A DNA stretch of 64,000 nucleotides from Lasioglossum baleicum. Lineage: Eukaryota > Arthropoda > Insecta > Hymenoptera > Halictidae. The stretch spans positions 12,400,001 to 12,464,000 of the forward strand of contig NC_134932.1 of assembly GCF_051020765.1 (NCBI RefSeq), given 5' to 3'. Position 1 is the first letter of the stretch, and every line of letters begins with the position of its first letter. Position numbers and translations under genes: made by a program. The notes beneath the pieces are model-generated. The model was not told where the DNA came from. It saw only the letters and a list, made by a program, of their open reading frames with translations, and ran no database searches. Shown here in pieces: positions 46,488 through 58,100 of this stretch.

Positions 46488-48680
46488 CAGAGAAAATTAA
46501 AAATTTGGTTGCTTGCTTTTCTATAATTTTGTATCCGTGGTAAAAGCACGCGACGACCACACGTATGACGCAATTTAAAACGAGGAGGAAGTTGCCGCGC
46601 ATAAAAACTTCGTTCATTCTATCATTTTTACCTTTCCTTTTTTTTAGTGACCAATTGCTTTCACCGCTCCGACTCGGTATAAATTGGAAATAAAGGAAAC
46701 GAAATATTCTTATGATCATTTTTGTAGATTCTCCACTTATAGCTGAACTTTTATCAAATAAAAAGTTATTCGAACGCTCAATGAATAACATCAATGCATC
46801 GGTAATTCGAGGGATACGCATACTTTCATACTTTTAATCTGCTTATCTTTTATATCCTTGACCTTGATGCATATGAAGTCTTGTGTCACCACCACGGAAT
46901 AAGATCGATTTTCACCTACCTGCTTGTGCGGCTTATTTTCTGCTATTTTTAAACCCGTACTACCATAATTTACTTGGAACTAAATTTAAATATTGCCGCG
47001 AAATACTTTTTCAATGTAGAAACAATTACGTATATAATAAAGTATGTTTCTGTTGAATTGTTCCGAGTAAAAAAGAGTCATTTTTCGAACATTTGGCTCG
47101 TATGCTTAGATCACTCACTATCTATCTGCTTCGTCAATATTTGCTAGCTGATAACCGATCGTAGAATGAATAATCCTTATCAGAAAGATAGTCTTTTGTT
47201 TCGTTCGACGTGAATCTCTTCTGTCAATCCCATGGAATCCATGGTCAATCCATATCTACGGCGTCTTTCCCTATTCCACTAGTTTTCATTACCAGTTTAG
47301 CATTTTTCAAATTCACTGTCACTTATACTTTTAGCCTTTGTACCTACATGTGTGTAACCTTGATCTAATTGTTTTTTAAATTTGTAGAAAAAATTACTAG
47401 ATCATTTTCGCGAAAACGGTTGAACTGGTCAATACATTGAACGTGTACAAAAATTCATATGCATTTTATAAATGCAAATATGTATTTAAAATAGCATGTT
47501 TTCACGTTTTGCATATACGCATATTCCATTCGTGATCGCAAAATGTTTTCGTTTACTCTTCCAACTAAATTTTCGTATACTTACCGGTTTATTTGACACG
47601 AAATTATGTTTCGACGCGGAAGGGAGGAAAGATTCGCAACTATGAAATGTAAAAATAAGAGAAATGGCTGCGCAAGGAAATGATATTGCCCTATCCTGTG
47701 CGGGCTTTGCTCGCGTTTATCATTTTCAGGCTAGCCTTATCAGGCTGTAAATATGGTAGTCATATACATATTATCGACACACAGGGTACCGGGTAGTACG
47801 TGAGTCGAAAAGTAGTATAGACATTTATTATCGCTATTCCGTGCGACGACCATTGCCACCTGCACTATCAAAGCAATCTTTACACACGATGTTGTAAGTT
47901 GAAAGTGCGGCAAATAATTGGTGGTATATCCTATTATTTAATAACACGATTTATTTTGTATTACTACAAACTCAATGAACATAGTTTAAATTTTAGAACC
48001 ATGGTAAAACAACCATCGTTTCATGGCATTAGCTGCCAGCCTTCATTGCAATATCAACTCTCAATGAAATCGTAGTTTATTATGCGGATATAAAAACTGT
48101 TTAGATTAATAAAAATTTAAAAACTCTTCCGATCAAATTACAATGCAAATAGAGATTCTAAACAGCGCTATTTGGGCTATTTACATGGAATGTTTTTTAG
48201 ATGTGAAAAACATCTAGAGAATAAAAAGGTGAATGTGTTATTATCCTTTTACAGTAAATTCATTTAGAGACTGCACAAATTGTATACACGAGTCAGTCCT
48301 TTTGTGTTCGCATTATGTTGTGATACAACATCGTTCAATATCAAAGTCCATTGCTTTTCACAATGTTGCACTGTGCTTGTCGGTAGAACAAAAGTAATAG
48401 CTTAAATGCATCATATGCAATGTATCAATAATCAACAAATAAACGGGAACATAAATCTAAATAAAATTATTCCCGCGATATGTTCGCTCTGCACGATGTG
48501 ATTGAATAAAATGTAAAATAAAACGCAACGATTATTGACAACGTAAATTATAATACTCTTTGATTTCTTGGCTTTGTACGACGTTCCATTCAACGTTAAA
48601 GAATTCTTATGCGTGGACATCGATAGATGGAAAGGTATGATCTGTGATTTAAAAAAACTTTACGGCCGTGTTCTTTCTCA

Positions 48681-49894
48681 TCAAGACATCAGCTTCGCTC
48701 CTAGCGGCTGCGGTCTAGAATTACGTTCAATTCTCTTTTGTTGTTGCTCGAACAGTCTCTGTTCTCGTTCCTGTCTCTTCAGTTCCCTCAACGTTCTTGC
48801 TGCGTCTCCAAACTCCTTCGATGTTTCTTCTTCCCAACCGACAGTATTGTCTTCCCATTCTCGAAGTTCATTCTATACAAAGATGCGCATATAAATTTGC
48901 CATTCTACTACAAACATAATGAGTGCTCCAAAATGTGTGGACTCACAGACGGTATGGGGTCAGTAATTACAGCAAACTTCGAAGAGTTCCAAGAAGCATT
49001 TTCCGTTCCTTTATCTTTCACTAGAATCTTTTTTTGCCTGGTAATTTTTGGCGTCATGTCCTGTGGAAAACAAAAAACATTAGGTCTTTGTAGTTCTTCT
49101 CTTGTACCGAGTTTCAATTAAACATTCACTCTTGGAAAGGAAATAACACTTTTAGACAATTAGATTGACCCCATTGATTTTGAGTAGCTTTCAGGACTCA
49201 TGAATGAATGATTGATTGAATTATTCGGCAGCATGTAGCTGTCGTAGCTTTATGAAAATAGCTGCATGCACAGCTTTATGCTTCCCAATAATGCAAATTA
49301 CGCCTCGTAAACATGAAATTAGGCCTTTTGAGGACAACTGCAGCCTAGATTGATCTTTAATCTAGCGCTTTTGACTACTGAAATTATCAAGAAATGAGAC
49401 GGCATGTTCCACAACCTTGCAATTCTGGAAACAAGACTATCCTTAAGCTTGCCACGTAATTACCTCGAAGAAGTTTGTGTGCAGTTCTTCTGGCTCATCG
49501 GCTGGCTTAGACGCTTGCTGTCTATATTGCTCGATTTTAGCTTGTATCGCATTCACCGGCTTGTCTGGCACAACAACAACAGGATTTTCCTCCCATTGAT
49601 CCCACTGCTCTGATTCCTTGAGCAAGCATCTTCAGTGATTACTATTATCGAAGTCAGTGGTACAATAGGGTTTACATGATCTTGACATCGTGAGATACGA
49701 TACGCAAAGGAAAAATGGTAACGTATGAAACTCACTACAGTGTTGTTTGTGTTGTTGGGTACCACACCGACTGCTGCCAAAGGTATGGAATCGCAAGAGG
49801 ACCTACGTCGACGTCGAAGACAACACATAGCTCGTCTGAATACCCCCAAAAGAAGTACTACGAGAGCTTTCAGTCGATTTACTATAAACTCCAT
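48681..49894 (-). CDS. EBAG9: EBAG9/RCAS1 homologue, 4 exons
   Basis: Exons 49736-49894, 49464-49616, 48947-49060 and 48681-48872 join in frame to 205 residues (human EBAG9 is 213). The N-terminus MEFIVNRLKALVVLLLGVF is a membrane anchor, followed by a Cys/Arg stretch (CCLRRRRRSSC) like the palmitoylated segment of EBAG9. The middle has WDQWEENP and the hallmark DMTPKITRQKKILVK block. The end is a basic/glutamine coiled coil (RTLRELKRQEREQRLFEQQQ). In animals EBAG9 is a Golgi and vesicle protein that tunes regulated secretion. The exon 2 acceptor (CTCAAG before 49616) is chosen because it alone keeps phase with the donor GTGAGT of exon 1. Its pyrimidine tract is weak, so that junction is the least certain. 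Divergent from ave. Confidence 0.88.
49253..49447 (+). repeat. About 200-bp dispersed repeat, copy 2
   Basis: Partner of 14455-14664 in the same orientation, with shared blocks AATAATGCAAATTACG, CTAGATTGATCTTTAATC and TAGCGCTTTTGACTACTGAAA. It fills much of EBAG9 intron 2 and ends about 15 bp from the exon 2 donor. Confidence 0.7.
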
Positions 49895-50164
49895 AACTTA
49901 CTCTGATCTATCGGCATAAACCTAACCTCTTTCTCTACAATTAACGAAATACAATATCTAATACGAGGAACCGAGACCGGGCGAACGCCATTATGCATAG
50001 AAATATTACAACCGAAGAGATACCATGTTTATGCCACTTTGTAAGTTGCTTCGTAAATAAAATCAAACCTTAGGCTTAGGCTTAGGCTTCGTTCAATCGT
50101 GGTTCTATGCAGTTCAATGAGTTCAATGCAGTTCTATCTTCTATCGTTCTATGTAAGATAAACC

Positions 50165-50416
50165 CATAGACATATAGAGATAGACTGCGCGGCCTGAACG
50201 AAGCGCTGAAGCCCACAATGGCGGCGTGCGAGAGAGAGAGAGCATTAGCCGGGGTCCATAGCGCTCTCTTTCTAATTGATGTGTCGACACATCATATAGA
50301 AAGAGAGCGCTATGGACCCCGGCTAATGCTCTCTCTCTCACTCTTTGTACCGCGCGCCGCCATTGTGGGCTTCAACTCGCCCATAAGACGGCGCAGTCTA
50401 TCTCTATATGTCTATG
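50165..50416. mobile_element. Palindromic hAT-like MITE with 8-bp duplication
   Basis: CATAGACATATAGAGATAGA at the left is mirrored by TCTATCTCTATATGTCTATG at the right. The inner half (GCATTAGCCGGGGTCCATAG and CGCTCTCTTTCT) also mirrors exactly around GATGTGTCGACACATC. The sequence GATAAACC occurs at both borders (50157-50164 and 50417-50424), an 8-bp target duplication typical of hAT elements. CATAG...CTATG ends also fit. At 252 bp it carries no transposase. Confidence 0.85.
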
Positions 50417-50434
50417 GATAAACCAAGCGTATAT

Positions 50435-50922
50435 CAGGCATGGGCAGAAATAGCGCCAAAGCTAGGGAATTCTCGGTGGACGCCTACTTCTCCCGCCCGC
50501 GCGTCTCGCTCCCCGTGGTGGCATAGTCCCGCGGAGCTCTTCAGGCCCGTACCTACCGCACGCCGTATGCACTGCGCGTGGCGCGTTGGGGCGACTCGCG
50601 TACCCATAGGTTTCCACATTACCCATGAGGTACTATGGTCAATGCGGTTTTTTTGTAAGTGGTTTCCCCTATAGGCCTATTCCACTGCGCGACACGATAA
50701 TTTTGAAAAAATAAATGTGGAAAATTGTCATGGGTAATGTGGAAACCTATGGGTACGCGAGTCGCCCCAACGCGCCACGCGCAGTGCATACGGCGTGCGG
50801 TAGGTACGGGCCTGAAGAGCTCCGCGGGACTATGGCCACCACGGGGAGCGAGACGCGCGGGCGGGAGAAGTAGGCGTCCACCGAGAATTCCCTAGCTTTG
50901 GCGCTATTTCTGCCCATGCCTG
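50435..50922. mobile_element. 488-bp foldback element with CAGGCATGGGCA ends
   Basis: Left arm CAGGCATGGGCAGAAATAGC (from 50435) is mirrored by the right arm ending GCTATTTCTGCCCATGCCTG (50922). The arms are about 193 bp with only a few differences, and the loop is about 100 bp. ATAT borders both ends (50431-50434, 50923-50926), but a full 8-bp duplication is not evident. The end sequence resembles hAT termini. The arms are strikingly GC-rich compared with the surroundings. Confidence 0.85.
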
Positions 50923-51383
50923 ATATAATATATAGTGATATATATAGCACTGTCGAATGTGATGTCACAAATTACTTTATCTTTTCCTCAAGGAAAAGTA
51001 TCTGTGTCCTGTCATCGTGTCTATAGGTTTATATGGTCTAAGGCGTTGCTATTGGTTGCTTTTACATTTCTACGCAATTTCTACGTTCCTAAATAGTACA
51101 TTAGTACTTTAGTACATATTTATGTAGTAGTTGATAGAATCAAATCAAATCAACTGCTGTCGTATATTTTTTTTTTATAATATGAAACTAAAAGAATTGT
51201 CATTGACAGCTGTATATTAGTTACTACATTTTTGAACAAATGTATCGTTGAAACAACATATGTTGTCAAGAAATACAATGGTCATGTTCTTTTAATCTGT
51301 TTCATCTTAAATATAACCTTTCGGTTCACTGTTTAATTTTATTTATATAGTCTTCGTACGTTGTGATTGTTATTTTATACACA

Positions 51384-51952
51384 ATGGTGGAGGAAGTTGT
51401 TAATTCTACTAACAAACCGAAGGTATACTAATATTTTGAATAATATTTCAAAAGTTATTGAAAATTCTAAAAGTATAGTTCAGTCTCTAATTCAGTAGTA
51501 TCGGTATGATTCAGGCTTCTCAATTTTCATTAGGTCATATTCGTTAGATTGATTACTAATGCGTTATGCGCTATGTTACAGACTAAAACTGCTCGACCAC
51601 GTCCAGTTTACTTGTGGAATGTGCTAGATGTACAAAAATGGCTAAGGAGGCATTGTAGCGATTATTATCAATTGTATCATGAAAAGTTCTTACATGTAAG
51701 TATTTTATGAACGTAACACATTTCCTGTACTTCCAGCAATCAATATGCGGTCAATATTATAAATGTTTCTTCCAGCACGACATCACAGGGAGAGTACTGC
51801 TAAGAATTAATGAAAATATTTTATTAAGGCTAGGAATTGATAATGAACAGCATAGAATGGATATCTGGAGAGAAATCATGAAATTACATCTCAAAACAGA
51901 CATGTTGGAAATTAAAGATATAGAACGACGTAATAATTTAAATTTTGATTAG
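51384..51952 (+). CDS. ave: Aveugle-type SAM-domain protein, 3 exons
   Basis: Exons 51384-51422, 51582-51695 and 51776-51952 join in frame to 109 residues (fly Ave is about 106). After a short tail (MVEEVVNSTNKPKTKTARPR) the SAM domain covers about residues 20-95: VYLWNVLDVQKWLRRHC, HDITGRVLLRINENILLRLG and IWREIMKLHLKTDMLEIKDI. The HDITGRxLLRI block is nearly identical to aveugle/hyphen. In flies this adaptor joins CNK to the KSR-Raf complex in Ras/MAPK signalling downstream of receptor tyrosine kinases. Every junction is GT-AG and phase 0. The gene is divergent from EBAG9, and the upstream interval is full of palindromic elements. Confidence 0.92.
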
Positions 51953-54687
51953 CACGACCAACACGATAGGCTGTGTTAAGCCTATAATTTATTTACTACA
52001 GAGCTTTATTTTTATGCTAAAATACGATAAGAAAATTTGTATATTTTGTACTATAAGTATTAACCTTTTAGTTGTATTTTAAAAAGCAAAATATTCTTAT
52101 AAAGTCGGGTACTTTCATACATACATATTTATAATATAGTGCATTCGATTAATTATATTTTTTTACTGTGATTATAACAGCATAATAAATGCACAAATAA
52201 TATAGGAACCGTACACGTATATATTTTTATAGAAATAGACGAAAAATTAATTTTTCGTTACTTGTAATACAATATAAAGGAGAGTTAATTATGTATATAC
52301 ATACATATATATTTATATTTCTAAGAATTAAATCATGTCGTAATATTAACTGTTTTTATTCCATTACATTTTCACAGAAAATGTTTGCATTTTGAATGAA
52401 AGTTTTATATAGTCACCATGATAAATACAAATTACATGTATACAAATGTAACTGTTTCACGCACGTTTTATTTTGCTTTATAAACCATTTTTATGATGAC
52501 AATAATAGTAGTAGATCAACATATCGTTTAACAGAAAACAAATATTTTAATTACATTAAATTTCAATAGACTTACCGACTAGAAACATTTTAATATTTCA
52601 GTACAATAAATTATATGAATTGCAAATCATATTTTCCAGAATCTATTAGTTTTTGCAGATGCAGAAAATAAGTTAATACATCGAAATTTGTTGTACCCTG
52701 TTCATTATAATATTACATGTGATGACACTGTGGGATGTGGTCATAAGCATCATTGATACGATTAAGAATAATATGTAGAAATTTTTCATTTGTTGCATAA
52801 ATATTTACAGGCCGGTTAACTATTGTTTAAGCTGAATGTACTCTTCTATTATTTTATTGATAGAAATTTCTGTATCACATTGTTTTACCGTCTTACGAAA
52901 TAACACAAGAAGTCTTAATATACAGGGTGTTTGCGAAATCGTAGTACAACCGGGCAGGGGGTGATTATACATGCAAAAATAAGTCGAACAGGAGGAATAA
53001 CATTTTTCGTTTGGCAGTTCGTTTACGAGAAAATCGAGTCGTGCTTAGTAAGTAGAATACTAAGTAGAATTGGTTGATCATGGTAAGACGCGTCAGACGA
53101 TTCCTATGCAATAGCACCTGTATTCGCTGCATTTTCAAACTCAATTTTCTCAAAAACGAGCTACCAAACGAAATAATGTTATTCCCTTTTTTCAACTTAT
53201 TTTTGCATGTAGAATCACTCCTTGCCCGGTTGTATTACGATTTCGCAAACACCCTGTATTAACACAAAAAGAGCTGTTGACATTAAAAAGTTATTGTAGA
53301 TATTTATAACGCCTAAAAACATTTTTTTATGACATTATCATAGTAACATTAGTTATGTTATAACAATGTGACTACTACTACCAATATTCAGAAGTTTATT
53401 TTTTGAAAACAAGCAATATAATAATATAATGGTTCCATTAATTACTTCAATCGAAGTGAGATCACTATATGTATATGTACAACGTCGTATCCAAATTTTA
53501 TACATATAGAATAAAACGAGAAGTAATCATCTATTTTTCGATAGAAGACTAAGTTGTAAGTATGTAATAGTCTTCCTGCCAAAGGTAAACCATAATATCT
53601 GAAATAATAGTTTCGTGTTTCAACATTGAATATGAAAACTTTGAAAACACCTTATTTGTACAATAAAATCTTTTCTTTATAAGATATAATACTTGAGGTA
53701 TATAAAATTTGTGTAATAAAATTCTAATTAATCTGTCACAGCCTTATATACCGTCTAGAGTCCTTTTTTATTTATCGGGTAACTGTGTTGTTAACGAATG
53801 TATTTTATTTGCAAAAAGAGAATAGAAGTAACGTAAAATCTTTGAAATTTTTATTAGTATATCTTTTGTGTGGTTCGATTTATCTACAAGTCCTACTACT
53901 GGTGAACCACCTTGAAATTTCCATTGTTAGATGCAAAGAGGAATATGTATATAGACATTCTAATGGATGATTACATGATAACTTATCTAAAAATGCAAAT
54001 ACAATTGGTATATGTACAAAATCAGTAAGTACAGTAGTCATTGTAGGTCGTAAATAGATACATATATATGTATACATATACCTGTAAGGTTCACCGACAA
54101 GTCTGAGCAGTGACTAAAATAGAATAGAAAGAAATTCTGATATCTATTAAATGTTTCGTTGACTTTGCGAGAGGTAGTCATTAATCAATTAATCTTAGAA
54201 AGACTATTTCCACTTTTTTTTCTGAGAAATCATATTTTTATCAAAGGAAAACGATTTTTGAATATAAATCAGAACATAAACGACCGTAAAGCGGTTTTTA
54301 AAAAATATTTTAAATGAAATAAATATTGTAGCTTAAATATTTTCGAACCGATTAGGAGTTATCTTTCTCTTAATTTTTCTAGAGTTAATTCAACTTTGTA
54401 CATATAATGAAGCTACAAAGGTCTCAAACTTTGAGCATAATGTAACTCGTCTTCTTTCTGATGATAATTAAAATATTGTCTTACCAAGAACAAGCAGCAG
54501 CTGATAATAAAAGAACAGTAGAGACAAATAATGTCTCATGGATGGAAAATCAAATTACACGATCAAGAAAAGATGCATAAGCGATTTCTCTATCCATTGC
54601 CTGTACATCTGCAAGTACACATTATATCAGTAGCGCTTGGTAAGCCTGTGCATTGTGCATTTATTGCACTTTATGAAGTTTTCGATG
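51953..54687. other. ave / RYa-R convergent intergenic region
   Basis: AT-rich with no coding exon supported. It should hold the 3' UTRs of both genes. A 338-bp foldback element lies at 52921-53258. Confidence 0.6.
52921..53258. mobile_element. Foldback element with TACAGGGTGTTTGCGAAATC ends
   Basis: TACAGGGTGTTTGCGAAATC at the left pairs with GATTTCGCAAACACCCTGTA at the right. Arms of about 120 bp match at roughly 85 percent. TTAA lies 2 bp outside the left end and directly outside the right end (53259-53262), so either TA or TTAA could be the duplication. No transposase is present. Confidence 0.8.
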
Positions 54688-55118
54688 TTACAAGCATAAC
54701 TCGTCCATGTCAGGATCTTGCATGTGTTTTCGCGAAGAGAAAACATATAATTCCTCGGTTTTGTTCGATGAAATCGAGCACCTATTTTCGTTGCCGGTAT
54801 GAATATAATGTCCGCTTCCTTTTTTACTGCGTGTGCAAGTTTGATGCTTCTCGATGAACGATTGCGTTGATCCTCTGATCGGTATTCCTTTGCAAAACGA
54901 CGCGACTGTCGGGTAACTTCCGGAAATTGTCCGTCTCCATTCGTATCTGCAAAGTATTCGATAAAATCGCTTCGGTGACTTTGATTTTGTATTAACAATG
55001 ATTCGACTGCAGATCTTTACACCAAATAAAAATCGTCTGTGCCAAATAAAAAATTTGTTCCATATATATATATATATATATTATATTATTATTATCAAAT
55101 TATCAAACTTATTAAGGG

Positions 55119-55151
<33 letters not shown>

Positions 55152-58100
55152 ATATAGCGACGCTTTTAAATTCTCTTAATCTGTCTACCGTTTTATATTT
55201 CACCAACCCATTCTTGCCATAAATGCATAAAATCTGCAATCTAGCGGTAGCATATAATGCTGCTATAAATCATACCTGATAGAAGCACGACTACTCTGCG
55301 TCTTATCTATCTCCGTATTATCGATTGGCGGAGTAGATGACCATTTTCGCGATTTAAACGGACATCTCTGTTGGAATTCTCTTCTGAATTTTTCCTGTAA
55401 AGAAAGTGTCACAGTTACTGTTGTACGTTGAAAGTTCCGATATATCTTTCAACAATAAGTTATAACGAGAATATTTTATGTAGCATAGTTGAAGATTATT
55501 CTACCATAGATGTATACATACAGGGAGGTCCGTTTAAATAAGAACACCATGCACATTACGTAACAAATATTTTTTGCATCACAATAACATGAAGAGATAT
55601 TTAGGTGTTCTTATTTAAACGGACCTCCCTGTATATGTATATTTATGATAATATATTCGAATGCTTAAAATTTTCTTGACAAATGGTCTTTCCAATTTTC
55701 AGGTCTAAATTTTATTATTAGCTTCTGCGAATAAATGTTTGATTACTTACGTTGTATATTCCATAAATAAACGGATTATAACAACTATTCGACATTGCCA
55801 ACCAGTCGCAGACGAAATATATGTAATTAATATATTCGTAGCTGAAATTAGAGTAATGAATATGTTTGTTCGTTGTGGTAAACATGACGCAAGAATGCAT
55901 ATCATTTTCGCGTGATGTATGGAATCGCATTACTTACTCGTTTATTGGAAAACAATATTGGAAAAAGTTGTATGTTTGAAGGGGCAGCCAGCAAACTGCG
56001 AAAAGGGCGACGACAATAATTAACATTTTGATCACCTACAAATATAATAAAATATTGTATTAAATGATAAATTTTAAGTGTAGAATTGAATAATCAATTA
56101 ATACGCTTTATGTTTAGATTCGATTCACATGCAATTTAATTTCCTGATTGTAATTTGAATCGTATTTCGCGCCAGTCTGTGGCGGCAGAATGGCGTTTAC
56201 AACACTTTTCGCAGTGTCGATACAATCGAGGAAAATTATTCTACCTTCATTTTGTTTTTCATCAAATTCGCATCCCGAGAATCTTCAGCATTCCCGGGCG
56301 CCCTGTTGCCCCATAATTTCACTGCCATCCTTGCATAAACGAAAGAAATCACTGTCAGTGGTATAAGGTACCGCAGAATTACCAACAGTCCCGAGTACAC
56401 ACGCATTGTTTCTCTGGACAAATTCACGGGGTAACAGAACGGTTTCTTGTGCATTGAATTCTCTGAAAGTTCCAAAAATCCAACGATGTCAAACGAAAGA
56501 ATATAGTCGACAATTTCATTGCAATATTATTATATAAACCAATACAGCGTTAACGAGCGAAATAAATTGCAATTTAAAGGTCGGGCGAGTCTTTGTAGAG
56601 ACGCAAAGGGTGAGTTTACAGAACGAATGCGTCGGTGATGATAATAATTGTGTGACAATTATCCGGTTATGGGTATGGGTGAAATATTTGCCAAGCTGTG
56701 TTTATCGATGCATGAATCTATCCCGTAATTCTAATTGAAACTCACCGTCGTCGTCCTCGGAAACCATGATGACTCTAAGCCCCACCGCCATCGGTGTCGA
56801 CACGACCGCAGCGAGTAACCAAATTCCGATAATGATAATTTTGGCAGTTCGTTTGCTCGGTTTCGCGCTGTTAAGAATAATCGTTTATTACTTTCCACAG
56901 AATGGAAAGCAACGAGAAGATTGATTGTCGAACGCACCTGAGTGGTTTCAAAATCGCTCGATGTCGATCAATCGCAATCGCTGTCAGCGTGAAGACCGAA
57001 ACACTAACAGAAACGCCTTGCACAAAGGGACAAAAGGCACACATGAAATGGGGTAGATTCCATCGTTGTAGTAGTGCTGCTTGAAACTGAAAGAGAAATA
57101 ATGAAATTTGACGACTGTATGCACGGAGCTTTGTGCAAATGGAAAATCGCTTGCGTTAATTGCGAAACGAGACTGCCCAGACCTATATTGTTAAATTCTT
57201 TTAATATTGTCACGTTTTAAATTTGCACCTACACAATTTGATCGTAAATTCATAAAATTCTCTCGACATCCTGTAAGCTTGGTAAATAGTGGTCGCATAT
57301 AGAAATACAACATCCGATCGGAATGTTTAATAGCACCGAAACGAGAGATTTATCGACCATGCTCATTACGCCGCGCCGCGTCGTTGTCGTACGCGTCGAT
57401 AAATATTCTGCTTTCATAAAGTTGCGAGTTCGCGTTACCCTACTTGGAATAACAGTAATAAATTTAATATTGGTTAATGTACCATTTTCTGTGGAGGGCG
57501 TGTGGGACGATAACATTTTTTTATTTCTTCCCCTCACCACCATAAATATCCAGATCAAACTTCCGATCGAATTAACTATCTAAAAAAATTGTATTTCTTT
57601 ACTGTCGAGGAATTTCCGAGATTTTTCCGGAAATCCATTAGCGAAAGTTTTCTTTGAGGGGCCGGAGGCCAGAGATTTCGATCTGCTTCGCCAAAAATGA
57701 GAAACGATGCGGGAGTAATTTGTACACGTCCGAAGTTACATTGTAAAGTGTAAAGGATGATTTAGCGTTGCCACAATTTATCTTTCGGCTCTCAAAGGAT
57801 TTGGCTGTTTGTGTACATACATATATGTCTCATACGAGCTGTCTGTCTGTGTCTGGGAATGTAAATAAGAATGGTGGTCGTACCTGAAATGGAATCACGA
57901 ACAAACCTATGACAATGTCAGCCAGCGCCAGATTCGCTATGAAGAAATTCGTTACGTTCTGCATGCGCTTGGACGTCGATATTATCCACATCACGAGGGA
58001 GTTCCCTACCACTGCCAAGATCGAGAGGCTGCCGTATAGTATGCTGAGGATCACGACGATCAGCGTTGGCACTTCGTACGGGCTGGATAAATCTCTTCTC

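Larger units (their letters stand above)
44950..48680. other. DOP1 upstream and EBAG9 downstream region
   Basis: About 44950-46050 carries the DOP1 promoter and 5' UTR and includes a CA/CG microsatellite at 44997-45026. From about 46050 on, the DNA is AT-rich and holds a copy of the dispersed motif at 46363 and a possible hAT end near 46400-46487. The part next to 48680 is likely EBAG9 3' UTR. No coding exon is supported. A 146-codon open frame on the minus strand at 46381-46821 has no recognisable domain. Confidence 0.5.
49895..51383. other. EBAG9 / ave divergent promoter interval
   Basis: A 1.5-kb interval between two start codons pointing apart. It must contain both promoters unless 5' introns extend further. 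About half of it is two large palindromic elements (50165-50416 and 50435-50922). A short TTAGGC triplet repeat lies near 50069-50087. Confidence 0.6.

Noticed and set aside
46381..46821. 146-codon minus-strand open frame downstream of EBAG9
   Set aside because: Low-complexity AT-rich codons, no domain, and its end overlaps a putative hAT terminus and the dispersed motif.
50069..50087. Three TTAGGC units resembling telomere repeats
   Set aside because: Only three units. The usual insect telomere repeat is TTAGG, and this is a short interstitial microsatellite.
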